Shown piece after piece: positions 9,497 through 21,112 of a stretch of 64,000 nt of DNA (position 1 is its first letter; each line of letters starts with the position of its first letter). The notes below the pieces were generated by a model that saw only the letters and a program-made list of their open reading frames with translations, ran no database searches and was not told where the DNA came from. Origin of the DNA: Tilletiopsis washingtonensis (lineage: Eukaryota > Basidiomycota > Exobasidiomycetes > Entylomatales); the NCBI RefSeq assembly GCF_003144115.1, contig NW_020312017.1:116845-180844 (forward strand), in the 5' to 3' direction. The position numbers and the translations under genes are program-made.

Positions 9497-11208
9497 TCAC
9501 GGCTCGACCTCTGCGCGATGGTCAGCATGCAGTTCGTCTGCGACAACGCGCGGCTGCTGCTGCCTGCACTCACCGCCGAGGATGAGGCTCATGTCGAAGG
9601 AGCACGAGACGACGATGGGCTCTTTTGGATGGTACGCCACAGACGGCACGCTGCCCTTGTGTCCCGGCAGCTGCAGGAGAGCGAAGCACGTACGACACGC
9701 GCTGCTCGTCAGCGAGGAGCTCCGCAGCTGCATGTGTCACAGTCTGGCAACGCACCTTGTACACCAGCTCTCCCGTCTCCGTGTTCCACAGACTCATCGT
9801 CCCATCTCCACCTCCCGCAATGACTCTCCTGCCGTCTGGTGCCCACGCTCCGCGAATCAGCACCTGCTCAAAGCCAATCGGCAGCCCCGCGAGCGTGCGT
9901 ATCAGGCGTGGCGCGCCCACATGACCGGGCGCAGGCTCGGGCGCGAAAGGCCGCACGTCCCACAGACGCACGGTGCCGTCGGCACTGGTCGAGAGCAGTT
10001 GCGTGCCTGAGGGAGATAGCCGCGCGCAGAGGACGGTGTCGGTATGCCCTCGCAATGAGAAGACAATCTCCTTCTTCGCAAGCTCGTAGACCTGGCGCGA
10101 AGAGAGCAGTGAGCGGCCCGAAGCTGGCATGAGAAGGCCCAAGTCTCATGCACTGAGCGGACCCGCAGTCGCGCCTCAGCAGCACGATTGCTACGGCCAG
10201 CAGGCGAGTGCGCCAAGGTGCGCGGTGCGTGCTACCTTACAGAGCTGCTGCGCGACAGGAGAGAAAGTCGCCTGAGTCGCCTGCAGGACATCCGAGCTTC
10301 CCTTCACATCGAGGCCCCGGCGCCAGCAGCTCCCAACGACTCCGCCTGACCGCTGCAGCTGCTCTGGTCGACTCACGTGAATCTCGTTGTCCAGGCCACC
10401 CACATACACCTGGCTTCCATCCTCGCTGAACTCGACGGCCGTGACGGGGTATCCCACCTTGAAGCTGTCCCGTGGCTTCCCGCTGTTCTCCCAGTCCCAC
10501 AGCATCACGTTCCCATCGTCTCCTCCGCTGACCAGCAGTTCTGCCGCGCCGCGCACCGGGCCGCGCGAGACGGCGACGGCATTGATGATGCCGTGATGTC
10601 CGCGCAGGCGACGCAGCTTCTGCCCGTTCAAGGCATCCCACACAATGAGCGTGGCGTCGGCCGAGGCGGTGAAGAGGCGCGGTGTGTGTGAGGGCGCTTG
10701 CCGCGACCAGCAGAGCGACGTCACCGCCTTGCTGTGCCCGGCCAGCAGACCGAGGTTGCTGTTCTCGCCGTACGTCGTCCACAGCGCTGCACGGCCCGCC
10801 TGTCAGTATGCGGATACACGGGCGGCTGCGATTCCGCGACGCACAGATTGTCCGGTCGATGGAGCAGGCTGCGATGTATGCGCCGTCTGGGGAGAACGCC
10901 ACGTCCAGCACCTCAGCCTGAGGCGGAGCGCAGCAATGTCAGCACAGGTGCTGCCGCACGAGGGTCGCACGCCAGCTCACGCCATGTGCGCCCGTGAGTG
11001 CGAGAATCGGCGCCGCGAGGCTGCTGGTGCGCCGCACGCTGCGGATCAGGCCCTTGTCCTTGCCGTTGGCGGCAGAGCTGATGGCGACCTGCTGCCCGGC
11101 ATCGCCGTCGGCCTCCTGCCGCGCGCGCTTGGCGAGCGCCGTGCCATTGCCGCGCGCCGGCGCCGCGGCGCCGTACGAGTCGGGCTCCTTGCGCTTCGTG
11201 TCGGCCAT
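9497..11208 (-). CDS. SNRNP40: U5 snRNP 40-kDa WD40 protein
   Basis: Six exons (11208-10981, 10917-10845, 10786-10377, 10091-9756, 9670-9574, 9510-9497) give 385 aa, a seven-bladed WD40 protein of the spliceosomal U5 snRNP. Blades are readable from ILALTGAHG onward: LIVWDALNGQKLRRLRGHHG, VMLWDWENSGKP, IHVYELAKKEIVFSLRGHTD, VRLWDVRPFAPEP (a signature of this orthologue group), MSLWNTETGELVYK, and LPGHKGSVPSVAYHPKEPIV. The proposed last exon is 14 nt and ends the protein in LILGEVEP, matching the GEIQ-type ending of relatives. The 63-nt intron before it has no stop and is a multiple of three, so keeping it would insert 21 residues without changing the end. Intron 3 is long (285 nt). Confidence 0.9.
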
Positions 11209-11456
11209 GGCGCAGAAGTGGAGCGGCGGGCAGTGGGCGCGAGAGGTGCGGGAAGACGTGGAGAGAGCGCAAGACGCGCGCCGCGTGGCCGTCAGCCGCC
11301 GCCTGAGAGCTGCCTGTGCCGACGGCCGTGCGGCTGCCGGCTGCACGTGACGCGCCCCGCCGCGGGCGCGAGAAGCGCTGGCCCTGCTCAGCACCTCCAC
11401 TCGGCGCTTCTTCGCGCCGCCTCGTTCGCGGCCAACCCACCCACACCCTCGCCAGC
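11209..11456. promoter_or_regulatory. Divergent promoter, SNRNP40 / EFL1
   Basis: 248 nt between the start codons of a splicing gene and a ribosome-assembly gene. The EFL1 side is CA/CG-rich; no TATA box is evident. Confidence 0.55.
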
Positions 11457-14400
11457 ATGGCCAGCAGCAAGGCATTCAGCAGCACCAATGTGCGCTGCGC
11501 CACGCTCATCGGCCATGTCGACCACGGCAAGTCGTCGTACGCCGACTCGCTCCTCGCCGCCAACGGCATCATCTCGGCGCGCCAGGCGGGCAAGCTGCGC
11601 TACCTCGACTCGCGCGACGACGAGCAGGAGCGCGGCATCACTATGGAGAGCAGCGCCGTCAGCCTCAGCTTCAAGCTGCGCACGCACGGCGACGACGGCC
11701 AGGTGGGCGCCGTGCAGAGCTTCATGATCAACCTCATCGACACGCCCGGACACGTCGACTTCAGCAGCGAGGTCTCGACGGCCAGCCGCCTATGCGACGG
11801 CGCCCTCGTCATCGTCGATGTCGTCGAGGGCGTGTGCACGCAAGTGAGTGTGCCAGTCCTGCGCGCTGTCCCGCCTCTCCGCTCACGGTGCGTGCCCGAC
11901 AGACGATCACAGTGCTGCGGCAGGCGTGGTCCGACCGCCTCTCGCCCATCCTCGTGCTCAACAAGATGGACCGCCTCGTCAACGAGCTCAAGCTCTCGCC
12001 CTCGGAGGCCTACCACCATCTGCAGCAGCTCATCGAAAACGTCAATGCCGTCATGGGCTCCTTCTTTGCCTCGGAGCGCATGGAAGACGACCTGCGCTGG
12101 CACGAGGCGCGCGAGGCGCGCCTCAAGGCGCGCAAGGAGGCGCGCGGCGAGTCCGTCGTGGGCCAGTCCAGCGAGGGCGGCAGCGCAGAGGCGGGCGCGG
12201 CAGATGCCGACGAGGAGGAGGAGCGCTACGAGGAGCTCGACGACGAGGATATCTACTTTGACCCGGCGCGCGGCAATGTCATCTTTGCCAGCGCCATCGA
12301 CAACTGGGCATTCCGCCTGGAGCGCTTCTCGCACCTCTACTCGCGCAAGCTCGGCATCAAGGAGAGCCGCTTCCGCAAGGTGCTGTGGGGCGACTTCTTC
12401 TTCGACCCGAAGGGCAAGCGCGTCATTGGGCACAAGCAGAAGGAACGCCTCGGCAAGAATCTCAAGCCCCTCTTCGTGCAGTTTGTGCTGGAGAACGTGT
12501 GGGCCGTGTACGAGAGCGTGGGGAATCGCGACGTGGAGAAGATCGAGAAGATCGTCAAGGCGCTCGAGCTCAAGATCGCACCGCGCGACCTGCGCGCAAA
12601 GGACACGTCGCAGCTGCTGCCGGCCATCTTCTCGCAGTGGCTGCCACTGGCGGCATGCACCTTCTCGGCGCTGGTGCAGTGCGTGCCCGCGCCCTCGGTG
12701 GCGCAGCGCACGCGAGTGCCGAAGCTGCTGCATCCTGGCCTGAGCTACTTCTCAAAGACGGAGCCCGCCTCGCCGCTCGAGCAGGATCTCTTCGAGGCGC
12801 GCTCGGGGCCCGAGGCTCGTCGCTGCGCCTATGTCAGCAAGATGTTTGCAGTGCGCAGAGGAGAGCTGCCCGAGGCACGGCGCAAGGAGATGACGGCAGA
12901 GGAGATGCGACAGCGCGGACGCGAGGCTCGTGAGAGGGCCGCGGCGGCGCGCGAGGCGCTGCTGGCTGCCACGGGCGCCTCCGTCGAGGAGCCTGCCTCG
13001 AGCCCGGCAGCAGAGGGCGCGCCGCTTGAGGAGCTTTCTGGCTCGAGCGCTGCTCCTCGGCAAGATGCGATGCAAGAGGCAGACGAGGAATCGCGCAAGG
13101 ATGAGGAGGTGGTGCTGGGCTTCTCGCGGCTGTACAGCGGCACGCTGCGCGTTGGGCAGACGCTGTGGGCCGTGCTGCCCAAGTACAATGCCTCCCTGCC
13201 GCCCTCGCACGCCGCCAACGCGAGGCATCTCAAGCAGGTGACGCTGCAAGGCCTGTACATGATGATGGGCCGCGACCTCGTCGCGGTCACCGAGGTGCCG
13301 GCGGGCAACGTCTTTGCCATTCGCGGCCTCGAGGGCACAGTGCTGCGCAATGCCACGCTCTGCGCACCACCGGCCGGCGATGCGACAGAGACGCCCGATG
13401 CGGCACAGGCCAGCGAAGCATTCGTCAATCTCGCGGGCGTCAACATGCTCTCGGCGCCGATCGTGCGCGTGGCACTTGAGCCGGAGAACCCGAGTGAGTT
13501 GTCTCGCGACTGGCAGGGGCCTGTCCAGTGCTGACGCTCTCCACCCTGCAGCCGAGATGCCGAAGCTCGTCGAGGGCCTGCGTCTGCTGAACCAGGCAGA
13601 TCCGTGTGTCGAGACGCTTGTGCAAGAGACAGGCGAGCACGTCATTCTGTGCGCTGGCGAGCTACACCTCGAGGTCAGTGGCCAGGCAGCGGTTCCCCGT
13701 CAGCTTGCTGACGCACGTCCTTTGCAGCGCTGTCTCAAGGACCTGCGCGAGCGCTTTGCGCGCATCGCCATCCAAGCATCCAAGCCCCTCGTGCCCTTCC
13801 GCGAGACGGCCGTGCGCGCAGCCGAGATGCCGCCGCCCAAGACAGAGGGCGCTCAGCGCGGCACCATCGTCGGCTCTGTCGCTGGCGGACTGGTGCAGTA
13901 CTCTGTGCGCGCCGTGCCTCTGCCAGAGGCAGTGCTGGCGTTCCTGCTAGCCAACACCCGCACCATGCGCACGCTCCTCGCGCGCGATCGACGAGGCGCT
14001 GCCAGTGCGGATCAGCAAGTCGACGAGAACGAGGCAGACACGGCGGGTGCTGCTGCTACTACCGAGGCGAAGAAGGATGGCGCAAGAGAAGTGTCGCCCG
14101 AGGACTTTTGGCCGGAACTCGATGCTCGCCTGCAGGCTGAAGGTCCGGCGTGGAAGGACGTGGCGGAGAAGATCTGGGCTTTCGGACCGCGTCGGGTCGG
14201 CCCAAACTTTCTCGTTGACGCGGCTGGTCTCAGCGCACAGTCGTGAGTGCCGGCACAGACCCTCTTCGGGCCAGCAAACTCTGACGCTCTTGCACAGCCT
14301 GCGACAGCGTACCGAGCCGCGCCGCGCCTTCAAGGACGGACGACCTTCTTCCGGGCTGCCTACGCCCTCAGCGCAGCATGGCCTTAGCAGTGCCGATGCA

Positions 14401-15501
14401 GACGGCGCCGAGCTGGCCACTGCGCTAGATGCAGCCGCAAGGATTGAAGACGACGCCGACGAGGCACCAGCGCAAACCGACATTTCGTGGAGCGCGCGCG
14501 ACCTCGTCGACTCGGTCGACACGGGCTTTCAGATCGCTACGCTGCAGGGACCGATGTGTGCGGAGCCGGTGCAGGGCTTGGCTTACTTTGTAGAACGCGT
14601 TGAGGTTGACAAGGAGGTGGCGCAGAAGGAGGGAGGTGAGTTGCAGGCGCCCTGAGCGTAGCCCACGAGCTGCAGCTGACGAGCATGCCCCTCTCCCTGC
14701 CGAGCAGCCCGTGTCAAGCTCTCGCAGGTCACCGGCTCACTCATCTCGTCGATCCGCGAGGCGTGTCGCCAGGGGCTGCTCGACTGGTCGCCGCGGCTCA
14801 TGATGGCCATGTACTCGTGCGACATTCAGGCGTCGAGTGAGTTTCGCAGCCGCTCTCGCTGGCAACAGCGTTTGCAGAGCACTGACTCGTCCGGCCCTCC
14901 TTCAACAGCCGACGTGCTCGGCAAAGTGCATGCCGTGCTCTCGCGTCGGCGTGGGCGCATCACGAGCGAGGAGATGAAGGAAGGCACGTCGTTCTTCACC
15001 GTCGGCTCGGTGCTGCCCGTCGTCGAGTCATTTGGCTTTGCCGACGGTATGTGCTCTCCGCTGTTGCTCGCTACTCGCCCTGCTCACCAGGCATTCCCCG
15101 CAGAGATCCGCAAGCGCACGTCCGGCGCCGCAAGCCCGCAGCTGATCTTCAAGGGGTGAGTGTCAGCGGCCTGTCAGCACGACATGCTCCCGCTGACGCC
15201 CCATGCCGCTGCTCAGCTACGAGCTCTTCGACATTGACCCGTTCTGGGTGCCGCGCACCGAGGAGGAGCTGGAGGATCTGGGTGTGCTGGGCGAGCGGGA
15301 GAATGTGGCCAAGCGCTACATGGACGCCGTGCGCTTGCGCAAGGTGAGTGGGACGACGCAAGCAGTGCTGCCAGCTGTGCAAGATGCTGCAGCTGCACTG
15401 ACGGCTGACGCTGCCTCCCATGTGCTCCCTGCCAGGGCATGCACGTCGACAAGCGCATCGTCGAAGTGGCGGAGAAGCAGCGGACGCTGAAGAGCAACTA
15501 G
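11457..15501 (+). CDS. EFL1: Elongation-factor-like GTPase Efl1/Ria1, 60S maturation
   Basis: Ten exons (11457-11843, 11903-13493, 13552-13673, 13728-14242, 14298-14635, 14708-14836, 14909-15046, 15104-15155, 15217-15343, 15436-15501) give 1154 aa, near the 1110 of yeast Ria1. Efl1 is a cytoplasmic EF-2-like GTPase that, with Sdo1/SBDS, removes Tif6 from pre-60S subunits. GTPase motifs are GHVDHGKS (residues 19-26), [18 protein letters not shown] and LNKMDRL. An acidic insertion (around [15 protein letters not shown]) sits in the G domain, as in the family. Later come EF-2-like domain [36 protein letters not shown] and, near the end, [20 protein letters not shown]. The last eight exons are short and all phases agree. 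Confidence 0.95.
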
Positions 15502-16018
15502 ACACGCCGCATAGAATGCACCCTCCATCGCCTGAAGCACAGCCAATCGCAGATGGTGATGAGGTCTGAGGGAGCATGTGCATGGTTGGCTCGGCTCAGC
15601 ATGTCATGCGCCAAGAGGCAGCACCTGAGACGCCGAGGGGCCGCGAGAGGGGCAGCGCGAGGGGCAGCGCGTCACGGAGGCCCGCAGGTGCACTCGGCAA
15701 GCCTGTCCCTCTCCGTCATCTCTGTTGAGCCCGTGCCGCCCGGAGACTGAGTCCGTAAGAGCATCGAGTGAATATCGGCGATCTGCGATCTGGGGCACTC
15801 TTGCGTTTCTCCGCTCGCGGGGAGCTGACGAGAGGCGAGCGGAGGCTGCTCGTTGCGGAGGCACGGCGTGCTGAGTCAGCACACGCTTGCATCAGCACGG
15901 CGCGGGCCCTCCACAGCGAGCGCGTCTTGCATTTCGCGCCTCGAGCGAGGCCTTCTTACCTCACGCCTCGCCTGCTCACGTCTGCTTCACCACCTCCTCC
16001 TCCTTGCATTCTCTCACC
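15502..16018. other. Intergenic region EFL1 to CBP6
   Basis: 517 nt between tandem genes; EFL1 3' UTR and CBP6 promoter. A 12-nt direct duplication occurs at 15647-15670. A long CT-rich stretch (about 15960-16018) leads to the CBP6 start. No other gene seen. Confidence 0.6.
15647..15670. repeat. Two tandem copies of a 12-nt unit
   Basis: The unit GAGGGGCAGCGC occurs twice in a row downstream of EFL1. It is a simple local duplication with no evident function. Confidence 0.85.
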
Positions 16019-16755
16019 ATGGCCGCGCGTCAACTACACTCCACCTTCACGCGTCTCGCCTCGTCCTGGCCCAAGGACCCGCTGCGTCCCAACGCGCAGA
16101 TGGGCCGCGCCATCCAGGCCTTTGCCGACGAGACGTTCCTCGCGACGCCCGCCTCGGCCTCCAAGCTGCCCGACCCGCAGCCGCCGCTGCCCGACGTCGC
16201 GGCGGCGCCGGAGCGCGACTTCAAGCAGCTCAGCGCCGCCGACGAGGGCGCGGCTCGCGCGGCGCTCGAGGCGCTGCAGGCCATCCAGGAGGGCAAGGCG
16301 TCGAAGCAGGTGAGTGCCGGCTGCTCGAGCTCGAGGCCAGCGGCAAGACAGGCTGCAACGGGGCCGACGAAGAAGCGCGATGCGAGAGCTTAGATGGAGA
16401 CCGACGTCTGCAACATCGATGCTTCTCGTCGTCTGCTTGCTCGCGCCATCGTTGCTCTCATAGCTGCGCCCCGCCTGCTGCCCTTCTCGTGTGCAGCGCA
16501 GGCCCAAACGGCATCTTGCCTGCCTCAATGTCGCCAGCCAGCTGTCCTCGCGCATGCTTTTGTCCTCGCTCTCTCATCTCATCTGCTCACGGCATCCATC
16601 AACAGCACCCGACACCAGACAAGATTCTCCGTCCGGCGTCCAACAAGGACTACTACTCGCGCCTGACAGCCACCATCGACAAGGCGGCGGCTGGACAGGA
16701 CGTGTCGCCGTCGTTTGGCGAGCGCTTCCGTCTCTTCCTCGGCGGACGGCGATGA
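16019..16755 (+). CDS. CBP6: Cytochrome b translation/assembly factor Cbp6 (UQCC2 family)
   Basis: Two exons (16019-16309, 16606-16755) give 146 aa. Cbp6 works with Cbp3 at the mitochondrial ribosome exit to receive newly made cytochrome b for complex III. The N-terminus has the family WPKDPLRPNAQMGRAI element (compare YPKD in yeast). The second exon holds the conserved C-terminal motif DKILRPASNKDYYSRLTATI followed by a short basic tail, matching DKLYKPAGNPQYYQRL in yeast Cbp6. The short helical N-terminus could be a mitochondrial targeting sequence. The 296-nt intron is long for this locus; I saw no RNA in it. The middle of the protein is Ala/Pro-rich and poorly conserved. Confidence 0.82.
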
Positions 16756-17130
16756 GCGTCGCGATTCCTTTCCAGGTGATCGAAGGGAGATCAGGGGGGG
16801 GCAGGGAGGAGGAGGTGAGGTGGGAGAGGGCACGTCAACATCATGACATGTCTCTTGCAGTCAACGTATCCTGTAATCGGCGCACTCAACCAATGTGATT
16901 CCTACCATAGACGAGGAGGGAGGGATGCATCGCATTCAGAGTCGCTAGGCGGGACAGAAGAGATGGAGCACAGGGGAGCTAGGTAGGCGGTGTCGGCCAG
17001 CCGACGATGGGGGCCGAGGCAGCACATAGAGGTGGTCGTTAAGCAGAGTACAGAGACGAGGCGAAGGTAGAGTCGTCGGAGAGATGGAGCGGTGGAGGAG
17101 AAGGAAGGTGAAAGCGCGAGAGAGGGCGAG
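16756..17130. other. Convergent 3' region, CBP6 / aminotransferase
   Basis: 375 nt, purine-rich on the plus strand with a run of eight G near 16793. Nothing else recognised. Confidence 0.55.
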
Positions 17131-19288
17131 TTAACAAGCGCAAGGTGCCGTCTTCATCATAGCCAGAAGCTCCGTCAGCTTGGCGTGCACCTCGTCGCGT
17201 CGGTCCTTCTCGGGCTGCTGCTGCTGCTTCTGCTGCTTCGGCGTCTCGGGCGTCTCGTCGCTGTCCTGCAGGCTGAGGTGCGGCATGCCTCCGCACAGCG
17301 CCGTCACCACGGCCTGAGCTCCCGGGCTGAGCGCCTTGCTGACGCTCATGGGCTCCGGCTGGAAGTGCTCGATCTTGCCGGGCGGCGCAAGCGCCGCTTC
17401 GCGCAGAGGAGCATCAATCTCGGCTGCCGTGAGACCGAGGGAGATGGGAGCAGAGGGAGAGGGAGGCGCCCAGGGAGACAGCCCGAGCGCGCGTTCGAGA
17501 CGAGAGAGACCCTCGAGCATGGCGGGTGCGGGCAGCGAGAAGGTGAGCCGGAACATGCCGAGCCGAGGGTGGTGGTAGCTGCGAGTGCAGTGATGAGCTG
17601 TGGCCGTACCGTGTAGGACGCACGAGAGGAGGCAACACTCACTTTGAGCCCGGCGTCACGCAGACACGATGATCCAGTGCTCTAGCCCACAGAGCCGTCT
17701 CGCCTTCCTGCGGCGTCAGCTTCCTTCCATTCAGCAGTCTTGGCATGAACCGCTCCAAGTCGGCCAGCACAAAGTGTCCCGCATTGGCGGGCGAGTAGTT
17801 GATGCCGTGGTGCTGCAGCCACTGAGTCACAAGTCGATAGGCGGCGCCCAGGCGCGCCTGGTTGGTGCGGATAAAGGCGCCGTAGAATGTCGGGTGGGTG
17901 AGGAGCGCGGAGAAGAGTGCGTCGGAGGGAGAGGAGACCATGTAGAGCTTCGCAGTGCTCATCATTGCCTTCAACAGCGTGCTGCGCAGACGTAAGGGGC
18001 TCGCTTGTCAGATTCCCGAACGACGTCGCAAGGCGGAAGAGCCAAACGTACGGATTGTGCTGGCTGATCAGACTGCCCACGCGGAAGCCATTGATGCCCC
18101 AGTCCTTGCTGCTGCTCGAGACGATGTGCACGCGTCCCGGATGGCAGCCGGCCTCCTTGAGCCAATCGATGTTGAGCGCACTGATGAAGCCCTGATCGGG
18201 CCCAAAGGCCGTGCTGCACTTGTACGTGGACAGTGCGTAGATCTTGCGATGTGCGAAGAGAGTCAGTGGGGTGTGTGCGTCGCGTGGTAGAGAACGCAGG
18301 CTTACCTCGTCGACGACAAGATGCAGATCGTGCTTCTCGACAAAGCGGCCATAAGCGAGCATGGCCTCACGATCATAGCATCTGCCCGAGGGGTTGTGCG
18401 GGTTGCACAGCAGCACCGCCGCACATGTCATGTGCTTTGCATGCAAGCCTTGCAGCGCCGCCTCGAAGCCACGCAGCGCCGTCTCGCCACTGAAGTCGAC
18501 GGCACTCGTGCCGTCGGTGCTTGGCGAGAAGACGGGGACGCAGGTGACGTTGGCGCGCGTGTTGAGATCGGCATCGAATCCGTCTGCACTGGGCGTTAGT
18601 GAAGCGTGAAGAAGCGAGGGGACGGAAACTGACTATAGTAAGGCTGCGATGTGCAAAGGCGATCAGCTGGCTGCTCTCGCGCACTCCCGCGGTGTAGTGA
18701 GACGACTCACAGCCGCACAAAGCACAGCATCGCCATCGCCGGCGAGATGAAGGAAGACCTGGTCGAGCAAGCTGCCGCACCCGGGGCCCGTGATGAGGTG
18801 TGAAGGCAGCACGGGCGAGACAGGGGCGAATGCGGCCGAGTTGTAGTGCGAGCAGAGAGCGGCAAAGAGACGCGTGGAGCCGAAGAGGGAGGTGCCGTAG
18901 GTGAGATCGCTGGCGTGGAGGGAGAGAGAGCGGTGGAAGAACTGGCAGAGAGAGAATGTGTGAGTGAGTGTGAGGGGGACAAGGCGAGGGGCACGTACGT
19001 CGAGCAGCTCGGCCTCCATCAGGCTGTTGTTGGCAATGCCGAGGTTGACGATGCCGCTCTGGTCAAGCACTGTGTCAGCTGCAGCCAGGCCCACGCTGCT
19101 GTCCCAAGTGACTCTGCAACGCCGCACACACGCACGGGGTTGTCGCGCGCACAGTAGGCATCGCTGAGCATGCGGTCAAAGGTGGCCCAGAAGGGCGTCA
19201 CTTTGGCCGCCTCGGCCTCGCCGCGCGCAGCGAGGCGCGGGATGGAGCTGGGCGGCGGCGCGATGGGCGAGTTGGCGGAGGGCGCCAT
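17131..19288 (-). CDS. ACC-synthase-like class I/II aminotransferase (PLP enzyme)
   Basis: Eight exons (19288-19136, 19058-18999, 18941-18711, 18643-18634, 18583-18306, 18242-18052, 17981-17643, 17578-17131) give 569 aa. It is a fold-type I PLP enzyme closest to 1-aminocyclopropane-1-carboxylate-synthase-like proteins. Readable landmarks are VNLGIANNSLMEAELLD, YGTSLFGSTRLFAALC, the PYYNGFDADLN loop, LLCNPHNPSGRCYDREAM, VVDEIYALSTYK, and the PLP lysine in IVSSSSKDWGINGFRVGSL (about K290). About 110 residues beyond the usual end are Pro/Ser- and Gln/Lys-rich. The PYYN segment is split by a 10-nt exon. True ACC synthase, a related C-S lyase or another aminotransferase activity cannot be told apart from sequence. 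Divergent from HUT1. Confidence 0.85.
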
Positions 19289-19719
19289 GACTGATAAGCT
19301 CTCCTGGGGCAGCGGAGGGACGGCAAGCGGGAGGGATCGACAGGGACGAGGCCACTGGCGTGGGAACAGCAGATCTGGGAGGGCTTGGCAGGGCGAGGAG
19401 CGAGAGCAGCGGGACTTCTCAAGGGGGGGGCAAGGTGGAGGGCAGCGGTCTGAGGTGCGTGTGCGGGAGGTGGGCGGGAAAGCAGAGGGCGCAGCGGGCG
19501 CTCGCGATGGCGTGCTCGACGTGGCGCCGCCGACGCAAAGCACGCAATCACACGTGACTCAGGGGAGAGCTCCACGTGGCATCGCTCTCGGGACACGGGC
19601 AGGGCGCGTGGGAATGCTGCGCCGACGCTTGGGCCACCCAGAGGCGAGGAGAGCAACACCGACGCGACGTGTGTGGCGCTAGGCACACGCTTCTTCTCGC
19701 CTCCACCACCCTCGCCATC
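19289..19719. promoter_or_regulatory. Divergent promoter, aminotransferase / HUT1
   Basis: 431 nt between start codons, with a run of seven G and several GGGAGG blocks around 19420-19480. No TATA box seen. Confidence 0.5.
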
Positions 19720-20955
19720 ATGTCGCTGGCGCAGCTGACGCTCAGTGTCGCCACGATCTACACCTTCTTCCTACTGTGGGGCCTGCTGCAGGAGCGCCTC
19801 ACCACCACGGCCTACACGCTTCCGCCGCACGCTTCCCTCGCACACTCGGCCTCGGCGCATCTGCGCGGCCAGGCCAGCGAGACGTTCCGGCATCCGCTGC
19901 TGCTCAATGCCCTGCAGGCCATCGCCTGCACAGCGCTCGCTGCCTCCTATCTCCTCCTCCGTCGTGCGCCCGGCGTCAAGCCACTCGCAGCGCTCGGCCT
20001 CGATGCTCTTTCGCCGCGCGGCGCCGTCGCTGCTCGGCGCGAGAAGGACGCCTCGGCGGTGCCAGGGCGCATCTCGCCGCTGCTGCTGCGCTACCTCGCC
20101 GTCGCAGCCTTCCAATCGACGGCCTCGCAGCTCGGGCTCCTCTCTCTCTCGCACGGCATCAGCTACCCTACCCTGACGCTTGCAAAGTCCTGCAAGCTCC
20201 TGCCCGTGCTCTTCGCCCAGGTGCTCCTCTATCGGCGTCGCATTGCGCCGCACAAGTACCTCGTCGTCGCCCTCGTCACCGCCGGCATCTCACTCTTCAT
20301 GCTCTGCGCTCCCGCCAAGCCGGGCAAGGCTGCTCGCGCGGATTCCTCGCTCGGCCTGGCCCTGCTGCTCGCCAATCTCTTCCTCGATGGCCTCACCAAC
20401 TCGACGCAGGATGAGATCTTCGCGCACTACCGCGTCTCAGGCCCACAGATGATGTTCCTCATGAACCTTGCTGCCTCGTTCCTCCTCTCTGCTTCGCTTC
20501 TCTTCCCGCGCGGAGGCGCAGGACACGGCAATGAGCTCACCGCTGCGGCGGCGTTCATCTCGAGACATCCCACGATCATCAAGGATCTGGCGGCCTACTC
20601 TGCCGCGGGCGCCATGGGGCAGATCGCAATCTTTGAGACATTGCAGCGCTTCGGAAGTCTCACGCTCGTGTCGATCACTGTACGTTGCCTCTTCCTCTCC
20701 TTGCACCTCGTTCAGCAACTGCTCGCTGACGCAATTGACCCGATCGCAACCTCCTCGCAGGTGACGAGAAAACTCTTCACCATGCTGCTCTCCATCCTCG
20801 TCTACGGACACGCACTGCGACCAGCTCAGTGGCTCGGCGTGCTCGTCGTCTTCGTAGGCCTGGGCGTCGAGGCGGCCGAGAAGCGACGCGCAGGCGCCCG
20901 CAAGACTGCATCTGCGTCGGCTGGTGCAGGAGGGGCCAAGGAGAAGACGAGTTAG
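19720..20955 (+). CDS. HUT1: Nucleotide-sugar transporter Hut1 (SLC35B family)
   Basis: Two exons (19720-20679, 20761-20955) give 384 aa. This is an ER membrane carrier of the UDP-galactose/UDP-glucose transporter homologue group. Hydrophobic segments run through the whole length (about ten). Family motifs include FLLWGLLQERLTTTAY at the N-terminus, SHGISYPTLTLAKSCKLLPV, LANLFLDGLTNSTQDEIF, GAMGQIAIFETLQRFGSL and TVTRKLFTMLLSILVYGH (across the splice). The C-terminus ends KEKTS, which fits a KxKxx dilysine ER-retrieval signal. The intron uses a GTACGT donor and falls just before the conserved TRKLFTMLLS segment. Confidence 0.93.
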   Translation: MSLAQLTLSVATIYTFFLLWGLLQERLTTTAYTLPPHASLAHSASAHLRGQASETFRHPLLLNALQAIACTALAASYLLLRRAPGVKPLAALGLDALSPRGAVAARREKDASAVPGRISPLLLRYLAVAAFQSTASQLGLLSLSHGISYPTLTLAKSCKLLPVLFAQVLLYRRRIAPHKYLVVALVTAGISLFMLCAPAKPGKAARADSSLGLALLLANLFLDGLTNSTQDEIFAHYRVSGPQMMFLMNLAASFLLSASLLFPRGGAGHGNELTAAAAFISRHPTIIKDLAAYSAAGAMGQIAIFETLQRFGSLTLVSITVRCLFLSLHLVQQLLADAIDPIATSSQVTRKLFTMLLSILVYGHALRPAQWLGVLVVFVGLGVEAAEKRRAGARKTASASAGAGGAKEKTS

Positions 20956-21112
20956 AGCCGGATAGAGGGGACACGACAATAGACACATGCAGGGATGGTC
21001 TTGCATTGCGCATGGGCCAAGGGTATGTAGATGAGATGGCAAGAGTGCAGAGCAGGTGCTGCGTCGTCGGAAGGGTGAGAGGGAGGATGGTTGATATCTC
21101 TCGCATGCGGGC
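20956..21112. other. Short convergent 3' region, HUT1 / VPS17
   Basis: 157 nt separate two stop codons facing each other, so the transcripts probably overlap. Confidence 0.6.
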
